Positions 8,887 to 23,928 of a stretch of 64,000 nt of DNA are shown here, piece by piece. The number at the start of each line of letters is the position of its first letter. Within the stretch, counting starts at the first letter, position 1. The stretch is taken from assembly GCF_000717915.1 (NCBI RefSeq), contig NZ_JOCX01000002.1, positions 310,001 through 374,000 on the forward strand, in the 5' to 3' direction. Below the pieces are notes generated by a model. That model saw only the letters and a program-made list of their open reading frames with translations. It was not told where the DNA came from and did no database searches. The stretch comes from Streptomyces sp. NRRL S-244. Lineage in GTDB: Bacteria > Actinomycetota > Actinomycetes > Streptomycetales > Streptomycetaceae. The translations under genes and the position numbers were made by a program.

Positions 8887-9534
8887 ATGGCCCGGCGATA
8901 CGACTGCAACGACGCGACGGACCGCAAGACGGGTCTGCGTGAAGCCGCATCCGCCGTGCGCCGCGGCGAGCTTGTCGTGCTGCCCACCGACACCCTGTAC
9001 GGGATCGGCGCGGACGCCTTCAGCGCGGAGGCGGTCGGCGACCTGCTCGCCGCCAAGGGGCGCGGCCGCAACATGCCGACCCCCGTGCTCATCGGCTCCC
9101 CGAACACCCTGCACGGGCTCGTCACGGACTTCTCCGAGCAGGCCTGGGAGCTCGTCGACGCCTTCTGGCCGGGCGCGCTGACGCTCGTCGCCAAGCACCA
9201 GCCCTCGTTGGCCTGGGACTTGGGGGAGACCCGCGGGACCGTGGCCGTACGGATGCCCCTGCACCCCGTCGCGATCGAGCTGCTGACCGAGGTCGGTCCG
9301 ATGGCCGTGTCCTCGGCGAACCTGACCGGGCACCCGGCGCCGGAGGACTGCGACGCGGCGCGCGAGATGCTGGGCGACTCCGTGTCCGTGTACCTGGACG
9401 GCGGTCCGACCCCGGGGATCCAGCCGTCGTCGATCGTCGACGTCACCGGGAAGGTTCCCGTCCTGCTGCGCGAGGGGGCGCTGACCGCCGAGCAGCTGCG
9501 GGAGGTCGTACCCGACCTCGAGGTGGCCCCGTGA
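8887..9534 (+). CDS. tsaC: L-threonylcarbamoyladenylate synthase (Sua5/YciO/YrdC family)
   Basis: This enzyme makes threonylcarbamoyl-AMP from threonine, bicarbonate and ATP for the t6A37 modification of tRNAs reading ANN codons. The 215-residue product is one YrdC domain: LPTDTLYGIGADAFS near residue 35, then AAKGRGRNMPTPVLI, TVAVRMPLH and SSANLTGHPAP. ATG 8887 follows GAGGAGTCCCGCTG. The stop overlaps the next start by four bases (GTGA), so the two are translationally coupled. Confidence 0.92.
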   Translation: MARRYDCNDATDRKTGLREAASAVRRGELVVLPTDTLYGIGADAFSAEAVGDLLAAKGRGRNMPTPVLIGSPNTLHGLVTDFSEQAWELVDAFWPGALTLVAKHQPSLAWDLGETRGTVAVRMPLHPVAIELLTEVGPMAVSSANLTGHPAPEDCDAAREMLGDSVSVYLDGGPTPGIQPSSIVDVTGKVPVLLREGALTAEQLREVVPDLEVAP

Positions 9535-10220
9535 GCCCTGAGGGGCGTGGCATAGCAAGCGGGCACACCTCCGGCGGCAGCCACGGCTGGGGGGACCCCC
9601 ACCCGGCGGGCGCCGGCGGGGACACGTTCCGCATCCTCCACGTCAGCACCGGCAACGTGTGCCGCTCGCCGATCACCGAGCGGCTGACCCGGCATGCGCT
9701 GGCGCACCGGCTGGGCGGCATCCCGGTCGGCGACCTGATCGTGGAGAGCGCGGGGACGTGGGGCCACGAGGGGGCCCCGATGGAGGCCAACGCGGCGGCC
9801 GTGCTCGCGGACTTCGGAGCGGACGCGTCCGGGTTCACCGGGCGGGAGCTGCTGGACGAGCACGTCATACGGGCGGACCTGGTGCTCACCGCCACCCGGG
9901 ACCACCGGGCGCAGGTCATCTCGATGGGGCATTCGGCGGGACTGCGCACGTTCACGCTGAAGGAGTTCACGCGGCTGGTGCGGGCCATAGACCCGGCCAC
10001 GCTGCCGCCGCTGGACGACGGGGTCGCGGAGCGGGCCCGGGCGCTGGTGCGGGCCGCGGCCGCGCTGCGGGGCTGGCTGCTGGCGCCGTCGCCCGACGCG
10101 GACGAGGTGTACGACCCGTACGGGGCGCCGATCACCTTCTTCCGCTCGATCGGCGACGAGATCAACCAGGCCCTCGACCCGGTGGTCACGGCCCTGACGG
10201 GCGTCACGGCTTCCCGCTGA
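9531..10220 (+). CDS. Low-molecular-weight tyrosine phosphatase-like protein lacking the catalytic cysteine
   Basis: The fold matches LMW protein tyrosine phosphatases: P-loop ILHVSTGNVCRSPITERL at about residues 34-51, an Arg six positions after the nucleophile site, and DPYGAP near the C terminus as the general-acid Asp-Pro. The family nucleophile is the Cys of C-x-G-N-x-C-R; here that position is Ser (S-T-G-N-V-C-R), so normal phosphatase chemistry is not expected. The 229 residues exceed the usual 150-160. It starts with GTG inside the tsaC stop and has a Gly-rich N-terminal extension. It may be a pseudophosphatase that binds phosphotyrosine, or a protein with other chemistry. Part of its 3' end is repeated downstream. 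Confidence 0.75.
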   Translation: MSPEGRGIASGHTSGGSHGWGDPHPAGAGGDTFRILHVSTGNVCRSPITERLTRHALAHRLGGIPVGDLIVESAGTWGHEGAPMEANAAAVLADFGADASGFTGRELLDEHVIRADLVLTATRDHRAQVISMGHSAGLRTFTLKEFTRLVRAIDPATLPPLDDGVAERARALVRAAAALRGWLLAPSPDADEVYDPYGAPITFFRSIGDEINQALDPVVTALTGVTASR

Positions 10221-10367
10221 CGGCGGCCGGCCGGAGGCCGGCGCAGCGCCGCGAAGCCTGAGAGGCCCCCTGGGGCCGAGCAGTGCGAGAGGCGCGATCG
10301 AGAAGGGGCCAACCAGGCCCTGGACCCGGTGGTCACGGCCCTGACGGGCGTCACGGCTTCCCGCTGA
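10163..10367 (+). repeat. Duplicated 3' end of the phosphatase-like gene
   Basis: The last 58 bases of the gene, including its stop (10163-10220), recur at 10310-10367 with one mismatch (C to G). Weaker similarity extends upstream of each copy (both have CGATCG). The 89 bases between the copies hold a GC-rich dyad (GGCCGGCCGGAGGCCGG). The second copy has no start and is non-coding. This looks like a partial tandem duplication of about 147 bases that has since diverged. Confidence 0.85.
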
Positions 10368-10481
10368 CCCCTGCGGGTGGCCGGGCCGGGCCCTGAGGGG
10401 CTGAAACGGGCTCGAAACGGGCAGAGAGGGCCCGGGCGACCTAGAGTGGGCGTATCCGGGACCGCCACTGGGAGTCGCGCC

Positions 10482-11711
10482 ATGAGCGTCATCACCCCGC
10501 CCTCCGACCTGCTGCGGCAGCAGGATCCGCAGATGGCCGACGTGCTCGCGGGGGAGGCGCAGCGGCAGGCCGTCGCGCTCCAGCTGAGCGCCGCCGAGAA
10601 CTTCGCCTCGCCCGCCGTACTGGCGGCACTCGGCTCGGCGCTCGCCAACAAGTACGCCGAGGGCTATCCGGGCCACCGCTACCACGGCGGCTGCGAGTAC
10701 GCCGACCTCGCCGAGGGGCTGGCCGTCGAGCGGGCCCGGGCGCTGTTCGGGGTGGAGCACGCCAACGTACAGCCGCATTCCGGCTCCGCCGCCGTGCTGG
10801 CCGCGTACGCCGCGCTGCTGCGGCCCGGGGACACCGTCCTCGCGATGGGGCTCGCGTACGGCGGCCACCTCACCCACGGTTCACCCGCCAACTTCTCCGG
10901 CCGCTGGTTCGACTTCGTCGGGTACGGGGTCGACGCCGAGACCGGCCTGATCGACTACCAGCAGGTGCAGGGCCTGGCCCGGATGCACCGGCCCAAGGCC
11001 ATCGTCTGCGGCTCGATCTCCTACCCTCGCCACCCCGAGTACTCCGTGTTCCGGGAGATCGCCGACGAGGTCGGGGCGTACCTCATCGCGGACGCCGCCC
11101 ACCCGATCGGGCTCGTCGCCGGCGGAGCCGCGCCCAGCCCCGTCCCGTACGCCGACATCGTCTGCGCGACGACGCACAAGGTGCTGCGCGGCCCGCGCGG
11201 CGGGATGGTCCTGTGCGGGGCCGAGTTCGCCGAGCGGATCGACCGGGCGGTCTTCCCGTTCACCCAGGGCGGCGCCCAGATGCACACCATCGCCGCCAAG
11301 GCCGTGGCCTTCGGCGAGGCCGCGGCGCCGGCGTTCACCACGTACGCCCATCGGGTGGTGGCCAACGCGCGGGTGCTGGCCGATGGACTCGCGGCCCACG
11401 GGTTCGCGGTGACGACGGGCGGCACCGACACCCACCTGATCACCGCCGACCCGGCGCCGCTCGGCGTGGACGGTCCGACCGCGCGCGGCCGGCTCGCCGC
11501 CGCCGGGATCGTGCTGGACACCTGCGCCCTCCCGTACGGGGACCAGCGCGGGATCCGGCTCGGTACGGCCGCGGTCACCACCCAGGGCATGCGGGAGCCC
11601 GAGATGGCCCGGATCGCCGCGCTGTTTACCGCCGCACTGCGCGGGGAAGGCGCGAGAATCCGCACGGAAGTGGCCGAGCTGACGCGCGGATTTCCCCCGT
11701 ATGGGGCGTAA
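10482..11711 (+). CDS. glyA: Serine hydroxymethyltransferase-like protein
   Basis: SHMT interconverts serine and glycine with tetrahydrofolate, using PLP. The 409-residue product has LSAAENFASPAVL, NKYAEGYPGHRYHGGCEYAD near residue 60, and the PLP lysine in ATTHKVLRGPRGG near residue 230. In E. coli SHMT the second motif reads KRYYGG, and Tyr65 there takes part in catalysis; here it is His (HRYHGG). Activity or specificity may therefore differ from a housekeeping SHMT. ATG 10482 follows GGGAG by eight bases. It lies between the phosphatase-like gene and wecA, a position not seen in the matching M. tuberculosis cluster as I recall it. Confidence 0.85.
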   Translation: MSVITPPSDLLRQQDPQMADVLAGEAQRQAVALQLSAAENFASPAVLAALGSALANKYAEGYPGHRYHGGCEYADLAEGLAVERARALFGVEHANVQPHSGSAAVLAAYAALLRPGDTVLAMGLAYGGHLTHGSPANFSGRWFDFVGYGVDAETGLIDYQQVQGLARMHRPKAIVCGSISYPRHPEYSVFREIADEVGAYLIADAAHPIGLVAGGAAPSPVPYADIVCATTHKVLRGPRGGMVLCGAEFAERIDRAVFPFTQGGAQMHTIAAKAVAFGEAAAPAFTTYAHRVVANARVLADGLAAHGFAVTTGGTDTHLITADPAPLGVDGPTARGRLAAAGIVLDTCALPYGDQRGIRLGTAAVTTQGMREPEMARIAALFTAALRGEGARIRTEVAELTRGFPPYGA

Positions 11712-11827
11712 GCAGGACAAGCGGGGCGTACCGCAACCGGGATAGCGCCCCCTCGCGTCCTCGGTGAGGGGTACATCGCAGCTAATGTGTGGGGCTGAGA
11801 TGGCCGGCGATACATCTGGGGCAGCCC

Positions 11828-13150
11828 GTGCGTGAATATCTGCTGACGCTTTGCGTCACGGTCGCGGTGACCTACCTGCTGACCGGGCCCGTGCGGAAGT
11901 TCGCGATCGCGGCCGGTGCGATGCCGGAGATCCGCGCCCGCGACGTGCACCGCGAGCCCACTCCGCGGCTCGGCGGCATCGCCATGTTCGGCGGACTGTG
12001 CGCGGGGCTGCTGGTCGCGGACCACCTGCGCAACCTCAACGGCGTCTTCGAGCTGTCGAACGAGCCGCGGGCGCTGCTCTCCGGAGCCGCCCTGATCTGG
12101 CTGATCGGCGTGCTCGACGACAAGTTCGAGATCGACGCCCTGATCAAGCTGGGCGCGCAGATGATCGCCGCCGGTGTGATGGTCATGCAGGGCCTGACCA
12201 TCCTGTGGATCCCCGTCCCGGGCATCGGGACGGTCGCGCTGACCCAGTGGCAGGGCAACCTGCTCACCGTGGCCCTCGTCGTGATCACCATCAACGCGGT
12301 GAACTTCGTGGACGGGCTCGACGGCCTGGCGGCCGGCATGGTCTGCATCGCCGCCGCCGCGTTCTTCCTCTACTCGTACCGGATCTGGTTCGGGTACGGG
12401 ATCGAGGCGGCCGCGCCCGCGACCCTGTTCGCGGCGATCCTGATGGGCATGTGCCTCGGCTTCCTGCCGCACAACATGCACCCGGCCCGGATCTTCATGG
12501 GCGATTCCGGATCGATGCTCATCGGTCTGGTGCTGGCCGCCGCCGCGATCTCGATCACCGGGCAGGTGGACCCGGACACCATGGCCCTGTTCGTCGGCGG
12601 TGAGCGCAACACGGTGCACGCGATGATCCCGGTCTTCATTCCGCTTCTGCTCCCGCTGACGATCATCGCGATCCCGATGGCGGACCTGGTCCTGGCCATC
12701 GTGCGGCGTACGTGGAAGGGCCAGTCGCCCTTTGCGGCCGACCGCGGGCACCTGCACCACCGGCTGCTGGAGCTCGGGCACTCGCACAGCCGCGCGGTGC
12801 TGATCATGTACTTCTGGTCGGGACTGATCGCGTTCGGCGCGGTGGCGTACTCGGTGCACTCCGCCTCGATGTGGATCGTGCTCGCCATCGTCGCGCTGAG
12901 CGGGCTGGGCCTCGTCCTGCTGCTCCTGCCGCGCTTCACCCCGCGCGCCCCGCGCTGGGCCGAGGGTCTGGTCCCGCCGCGCTACCGGCACCGCGAGCGC
13001 GCCGCCGAGGCGGCCGCGCTCGATGCCTCGGGACGGGAGCCGGAGCCCGCCGGGCCGATCCGGGTCGGCGTCTCGGGCGTCAACGGAGCGACCGCGGTAG
13101 GCCCCCGTTCGCGCTTCCCCGACCGGCGTAAGGCCGAGTCGGCGCGCTGA
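11828..13150 (+). CDS. wecA: Undecaprenyl-phosphate sugar-1-phosphate transferase (WecA/Rfe/MraY family)
   Basis: This polytopic membrane enzyme transfers N-acetylhexosamine 1-phosphate from UDP-sugar to undecaprenyl phosphate and starts a wall glycopolymer. The 440-residue product has about eleven membrane segments. The catalytic aspartates are in VLDDKFEID near residue 97 and NFVDGLDGLAAG near residue 160; FMGDSGSMLIG follows near 225, and the cytoplasmic GHLHHRLLELGHS near 310 is the WecA-type His motif. GTG 11828 (VREYLLTL) fits best; a GTG at 11789 adds 13 unlikely residues. The tail after residue 390 is soluble. It sits just upstream of the ATP synthase operon, as rfe does in mycobacteria. 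Confidence 0.9.
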   Translation: MREYLLTLCVTVAVTYLLTGPVRKFAIAAGAMPEIRARDVHREPTPRLGGIAMFGGLCAGLLVADHLRNLNGVFELSNEPRALLSGAALIWLIGVLDDKFEIDALIKLGAQMIAAGVMVMQGLTILWIPVPGIGTVALTQWQGNLLTVALVVITINAVNFVDGLDGLAAGMVCIAAAAFFLYSYRIWFGYGIEAAAPATLFAAILMGMCLGFLPHNMHPARIFMGDSGSMLIGLVLAAAAISITGQVDPDTMALFVGGERNTVHAMIPVFIPLLLPLTIIAIPMADLVLAIVRRTWKGQSPFAADRGHLHHRLLELGHSHSRAVLIMYFWSGLIAFGAVAYSVHSASMWIVLAIVALSGLGLVLLLLPRFTPRAPRWAEGLVPPRYRHRERAAEAAALDASGREPEPAGPIRVGVSGVNGATAVGPRSRFPDRRKAESAR

Positions 13151-13237
13151 CGCCCGCGGTACATGTCGGACATGAACCGCCTTTACCACACACAACGACG
13201 GCTTGTCGCGCACACACGGGCGGGTTAGCTCTCATGT

Positions 13238-13267
13238 GTGACAGTCAGCACACTCCGCAGGTAAAGC
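13238..13267 (+). promoter_or_regulatory. Candidate promoter of the atp operon
   Basis: GTGACA (13238-13243), 18 bases, TAAAGC (13262-13267) resemble a vegetative promoter. They lie in the 285-base wecA-atpI gap, whose stretch 13255-13302 is the least GC-rich part of the area. No terminator is visible between wecA and this point. Confidence 0.35.
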
Positions 13268-13435
13268 TCTCATCAAATAGTTTGTGATACCGTTCACTAA
13301 ACCCGGCGACAGAGCCGAAGGACCGTAGTGCGACGGCCCATCGGCCCGAGGTTCGATCTCGGACCGGGCTTACGCTCGTCCCGTACGAGTTCCCGTACGA
13401 GTCCGTGCCCCCACCACCACGCGGAGCAAACCGCC

Positions 13436-13873
13436 ATGCGGTCAGATGACGTCCGATCCCTCCTGCACGCCGCTGTACCCACGGCTGTCGCCGGCGCTCT
13501 CGCCGCCGTCATCAGTGCCGTGGTGGCAGGCGGCGAAGGAGCCCTTGGCGCCGTCATTGCCACGCTGGTCGTGATGCTGTTCATGGGCATCGGATTCGTC
13601 GTTCTGCAACGCACCGCGAAATCGCTGCCGCACCTGTTCCAGGCCATGGGGCTGATGCTCTACACGGCCCAGATCCTGCTGCTCTTCGTCTTTCTCGCCG
13701 TGTTCAAGAACACGACGCTGTTCAACCCCAAGGCCTTCGCGATCACGCTCGTCGCCACCACCCTCGTGTGGATCGGCGCACAGACGCGTGCTCATATGAA
13801 GGCCAAGATCCTCTACGTCGAACCGGACTCGACGAAGGGCGACAAGCCCGAAAATTCGGGGCCGAAGTCGTGA
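13436..13873 (+). CDS. atpI: ATP synthase protein I
   Basis: AtpI is a small membrane protein that assists c-ring assembly. The 145-residue product has four hydrophobic segments (for example LYTAQILLLFVFLAVF and ITLVATTLVWIGA) and a charged C-terminal tail. ATG 13436 follows GCGGAGC; in-frame codons further upstream are unlikely. It opens the ATP synthase operon, with a 225-base spacer before atpB in which I see no clear feature beyond the atpB ribosome site. Confidence 0.85.
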   Translation: MRSDDVRSLLHAAVPTAVAGALAAVISAVVAGGEGALGAVIATLVVMLFMGIGFVVLQRTAKSLPHLFQAMGLMLYTAQILLLFVFLAVFKNTTLFNPKAFAITLVATTLVWIGAQTRAHMKAKILYVEPDSTKGDKPENSGPKS

Positions 13874-14098
13874 GGGGTAGGGCCGGAATAAGGGCGCGTT
13901 CGAGATGCTGCTATCGTCCGGTGCCAACTGCGGCATTGCGGGCGCGGGCATCTGAGCTGACGCCTGTTCCATCGCGAGGCTCGATGCCTGATCGCCGCCC
14001 CCACACCCGTAACACCAGTCCAGTGCCGAACAGCGGCTGTGCGCCGCGCCGACACAACGAGGTTGCCGTACCTATGCGCCACGCTGAAGGAGCCCGCG

Positions 14099-15236
<1,138 letters not shown>

Positions 15237-15277
15237 CGAACCGCGACCACTAGTCCGATTAGACGAAAGGCACTGAT

Positions 15278-15817
15278 GTGAACCTCCTGGTTCTCGCGGC
15301 AGAGACGGAAAATCCGCTCTTCCCGCCGATCCCCGAGCTCGTCATCGGTCTGATCGCCTTCGTCATCGTCTTCGGTGTCCTCGCGAAGAAGCTCCTCCCG
15401 AACATCAACAAGGTTCTGGACGAGCGTCGCGAGCAGATCGAGGGCGGTATCGAGAAGGCTGAGGCCGCTCAGACCGAGGCCCAGAGCGTGCTGGAGCAGT
15501 ACAAGGCCCAGCTCGCCGAAGCCCGGCACGAGGCCGCGCGCCTGCGCCAGGAAGCGCTGGAGCAGGGCACTGCGCTCAAGGAAGAACTGCGCGCAGAGGG
15601 CCAGCGGCAGCGTGAGGAGATCATCGCTGCCGGCCACGCCCAGATCGAGGCCGACCGCAAGGCCGCCTCTCAGGCGCTGCGCCAGGACGTGGGCAAGCTC
15701 GCCACCGACCTGGCCGGCAAGCTCGTCGGCGAGTCCCTCGAGGACGCCGCCCGGCAGAGCCGCACGATCGACCGCTTCCTCAGCGAGCTCGAGGAGAAGG
15801 CCGAGGCGGCCCGATGA
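15278..15817 (+). CDS. atpF: ATP synthase subunit b
   Basis: Subunit b is the peripheral stalk that links Fo to F1. The 179-residue product has one N-terminal membrane helix (LVIGLIAFVIVFGVLAKKLL, about residues 15-35) and then a long charged coiled coil rich in Glu, Ala, Arg and Gln. GTG 15278 follows CGAAAGG. The stop overlaps the atpH start (ATGA), so the stalk subunits b and delta are coupled. Confidence 0.96.
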   Translation: MNLLVLAAETENPLFPPIPELVIGLIAFVIVFGVLAKKLLPNINKVLDERREQIEGGIEKAEAAQTEAQSVLEQYKAQLAEARHEAARLRQEALEQGTALKEELRAEGQRQREEIIAAGHAQIEADRKAASQALRQDVGKLATDLAGKLVGESLEDAARQSRTIDRFLSELEEKAEAAR

Positions 15818-16629
15818 ACGGAGCGAGCCGCGAGGCGCTGGCCTCCGCGCGCGAGCGTCTCGACGCGCTGACGGACAACACGTCCGTCGACGCGGCGAAG
15901 CTCGCCGGCGAGCTGGCAGCCGTCACCGCGCTGCTCGACCGTGAGGTCTCGCTGCGTCGGGTCATCACGGACCCGGCGCAGTCCGGCGAGGCCAAGGCCG
16001 AGCTGGTCGGCCGTCTGCTGTCCGGCCAGGTGGGCGGGGAAACCCTCGACCTGGTGTCCGGCATGGCGCGCTCCCGCTGGTCGCAGTCCCGCGACCTGGT
16101 GGACGCGCTGGAGGAGCTGGCGGCCACCGCCGACCTCACGGCGGCCCAGCAGACCGGCGCGCTCGACAACGTCGAGGACGAGGTCTTCCGCTTCGGCCGG
16201 ATCGTCGCCTCGAGCACCGAGCTGCGTTCCGCGCTGACCGACCGCGCGGCCACCGCCTCCGCCAAGAGCGGGCTGCTGCGCAGCCTGCTCGGTGGCAAGG
16301 CGAACGCCGTCACGGAGCGCCTGGTCATCCGTCTCGTCACGCACCCGCGTGGACGTAGCCTGGAAGCGGGACTCGAGTCCCTCTCCAAGCTCGCCGCCGA
16401 GCGCCGTGACCGCATGGTCGCCACCGTGACCAGCGCGGTTCCGCTCAGCGACGTGCAGAAGGCGCGTCTCGGCGCGGTGCTGGCGAAGCTGTACGGCCGC
16501 CAGATGCACCTGAACCTCGACGTGGACCCCGAGGTCCTCGGCGGGATCTCGGTGCGTGTCGGCGACGAGGTCATCGACGGCACCATCGCGGACCGCCTCT
16601 CCGAGGCGTCCCGCCGCATGGCCGGCTGA
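15814..16629 (+). CDS. atpH: ATP synthase subunit delta
   Basis: Delta caps the F1 head and holds the b stalk. The 271-residue product is about 90 residues longer than E. coli delta (177), with the extra part in the N-terminal half, which is normal for Streptomyces. The C-terminal motif [25 protein letters not shown] is diagnostic by its core [18 protein letters not shown] 15814 overlaps the atpF stop by four bases. Mycobacteria fuse b and delta; here they are separate. Confidence 0.95.
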   Translation: MNGASREALASARERLDALTDNTSVDAAKLAGELAAVTALLDREVSLRRVITDPAQSGEAKAELVGRLLSGQVGGETLDLVSGMARSRWSQSRDLVDALEELAATADLTAAQQTGALDNVEDEVFRFGRIVASSTELRSALTDRAATASAKSGLLRSLLGGKANAVTERLVIRLVTHPRGRSLEAGLESLSKLAAERRDRMVATVTSAVPLSDVQKARLGAVLAKLYGRQMHLNLDVDPEVLGGISVRVGDEVIDGTIADRLSEASRRMAG

Positions 16630-16698
16630 CCTCAGCCACCAATAGAACAACGCATTTCCAGCGGCCCGGTTGGGCCGTGCAGAACTTGCAGAAGATTC

Positions 16699-16715
16699 CT
16701 GGGGGTCGCCCCCAG
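16699..16715 (+). other. Short hairpin between atpH and atpA
   Basis: CTGGGGG-TCG-CCCCCAG forms a perfect 7-bp stem inside the operon, 45 bases before atpA. It may tune message stability or partial termination between the stalk and F1 genes. Confidence 0.5.
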
Positions 16716-16760
16716 ACCCCTAAGAAGCTTCAGGCCCAACAAGGAGAGCAGGGAACCCAG

Positions 16761-18356
<1,596 letters not shown>

Positions 18357-18376
18357 CGACGGAAGGGACCTGACTC

Positions 18377-20736
<2,360 letters not shown>

Positions 20737-20781
20737 TCCGGCGCGCTCCTCGCGGAGCGCTTCCGGTTCGCAGGTTTCGCG

Positions 20782-20810
20782 GAGAGGGGCGGGTGTGTCC
20801 CGTCCCTCTC
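20782..20810 (+). other. Hairpin between atpD and atpC
   Basis: GAGAGGGGCGGG and CCCGTCCCTCTC form a 12-bp stem with one mismatch and a five-base loop. It lies 45 bases after atpD and could lower atpC expression relative to atpD. Confidence 0.55.
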
Positions 20811-20876
20811 CCCACGCCCATTAGAATTTGACCCAACACCCGGCCGACCCGCCGGGTGGTGACCCGAGGAGCCACC

Positions 20877-21251
20877 TTGGCTGCTGAGCTGCACGTCGAG
20901 CTGGTCGCGGCGGACCGCAATGTCTGGTCCGGCGAGGCCACCCTTGTTGTCGCCCGCACCACGTCCGGCGACATCGGCGTCATGCCCGGTCACCAGCCGC
21001 TTCTCGGTGTGCTGGAATCGGGCCCGGTGACCATCCGCACCAGCGAGGGCAACACTGTCGTCGCCGCGGTGCACGGCGGTTTCATCTCGTTCGCGGACAA
21101 CAAGCTGTCCCTGCTGGCCGAGATCGCCGAGCTCGCTGACGAGATTGACGTCCAGCGTGCGGAGCGGGCACTGGAGCGCGCGAAGTCGGAGGCCGATGCG
21201 GCCGCCGAGCGTCGCGCCGATGTCCGGCTGCGCGCGGTCACGGGGCACTGA
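20877..21251 (+). CDS. atpC: ATP synthase subunit epsilon
   Basis: Epsilon joins the rotor and inhibits ATP hydrolysis. The 124-residue product has the N-terminal beta sandwich (VELVAADRNVWSGEATLV, GDIGVMPGHQPLLGVL) and a C-terminal helical pair. TTG 20877 is chosen because GAGGAG lies seven bases upstream and the product then has the usual length; GTG 20856 lies before that ribosome site. Confidence 0.94.
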   Translation: MAAELHVELVAADRNVWSGEATLVVARTTSGDIGVMPGHQPLLGVLESGPVTIRTSEGNTVVAAVHGGFISFADNKLSLLAEIAELADEIDVQRAERALERAKSEADAAAERRADVRLRAVTGH

Positions 21252-21276
21252 GCCCCGTACCGAACAGGTTTGAGAC

Positions 21277-21324
21277 CTCAGCCGCGGTCCGGTCTGGAAT
21301 TTTCCAGACCGGGTCGCGGCTGAG
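21277..21324. terminator. Terminator of the atp operon
   Basis: CTCAGCCGCG and CCGGTCTGGAA on the left pair with TTCCAGACCGG and CGCGGCTGAG on the right around a two-base centre, with a small GT/GT mismatch. The 48-base dyad starts 25 bases after the atpC stop. Confidence 0.75.
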
Positions 21325-21379
21325 GCGATGCAGGTCGTTTTTCGTTTGAGGTATTCGATGAGCGAGGAGGTCGGTGAAG

Positions 21380-21826
21380 ATGCTCCTCGCTCTGCTTGTG
21401 AGCGGCCTGGTCGTAGCCCTGGTGGTGATCGGGCTGTTTGTCTTCGGGCTGCGCCGCAGACTGATCCAGCGTTCCGGCGGCACCTTCGACTGCAGCCTGC
21501 GCTGGGGCGTGTCCGAGGAACCCGACATCTCCGGCAAGGGCTGGGTGTACGGGGTCGCCCGCTACAGCGGTGACCGCATCGAGTGGTTCCGCGTCTTCTC
21601 GTACTCGCCGCGGCCGCGCCGGCTGCTGGAGCGCTCGTCCATCGAGGTGGTCGCCCGCCGCGCCCCCGAGGGCGAGGAGGAGCTGGCGCTGCTGTCCGAC
21701 GCCGTCGTGCTCGGCTGTCTCCACCGCGGGACCCGCCTGGAGCTGGCGATGAGCGAGGACGCGCTGACGGGTTTCCTGGCCTGGCTGGAGGCGGCGCCTC
21801 CCGGCCAGAGGGTGAACGTCGCGTAG
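21380..21826 (+). CDS. DUF2550 membrane-anchored protein
   Basis: This conserved actinobacterial protein of unknown function follows the atp operon; the M. tuberculosis equivalent also follows atpC. The 148-residue product has one N-terminal membrane helix (LALLVSGLVVALVVIGLFVF), a basic RRR stop-transfer and then a soluble domain (GTFDCSLRWG, GKGWVYGVARYSGDRIEWFRV). ATG 21380 is nine bases after AGGAGG; the GTG at 21374 is too close to it. Confidence 0.85.
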   Translation: MLLALLVSGLVVALVVIGLFVFGLRRRLIQRSGGTFDCSLRWGVSEEPDISGKGWVYGVARYSGDRIEWFRVFSYSPRPRRLLERSSIEVVARRAPEGEEELALLSDAVVLGCLHRGTRLELAMSEDALTGFLAWLEAAPPGQRVNVA

Positions 21827-21847
21827 GACGCGTTGTCCGGATACGAA

Positions 21848-21887
21848 GAAGCCGGGGAGACGGGGGCGGACCCGTCTCCCCGGCTTC
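21848..21887. terminator. Bidirectional terminator
   Basis: GAAGCCGGGGAGACGGG (21848-21864) and its exact complement (21871-21887) form a 17-bp stem with a six-base loop between two convergent genes, so it can serve both strands. Confidence 0.85.
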
Positions 21888-21894
21888 GTCCGTG

Positions 21895-23760
<1,866 letters not shown>

Positions 23761-23870
23761 GGGTGTTCCTCCGTAGGTCCGTCGCGGCCGTGGGGCCGAC
23801 CGCGACTGGGGATGGGACCTGCGCCGCCCGTGAGCACGCTTGTCATGGCACGCTCACCACAGTTGCCGCG

Positions 23871-23911
23871 AGCGTAGAAAGGTCTGGACCAACCGTCAAG
23901 AGGTCCAGACC
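23871..23911 (-). promoter_or_regulatory. Chitinase promoter with paired DasR-type (dre) operators
   Basis: On the minus strand TTGACG (23894-23899), 17 bases, TACGCT (23871-23876) form a good promoter. GGTCCAGACC-type elements lie on either side of the -35 box: GGTCTGGACC at 23881-23890 and GGTCCAGACC at 23902-23911, each near-palindromic. They match the core of the dre consensus (TGGTCTAGACCA) and the repeats described for Streptomyces chitinase promoters. DasR binding would block RNA polymerase; glucosamine 6-phosphate relieves it. Confidence 0.85.
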
Positions 23912-23928
23912 TTCACTCCGTTGGGCCG

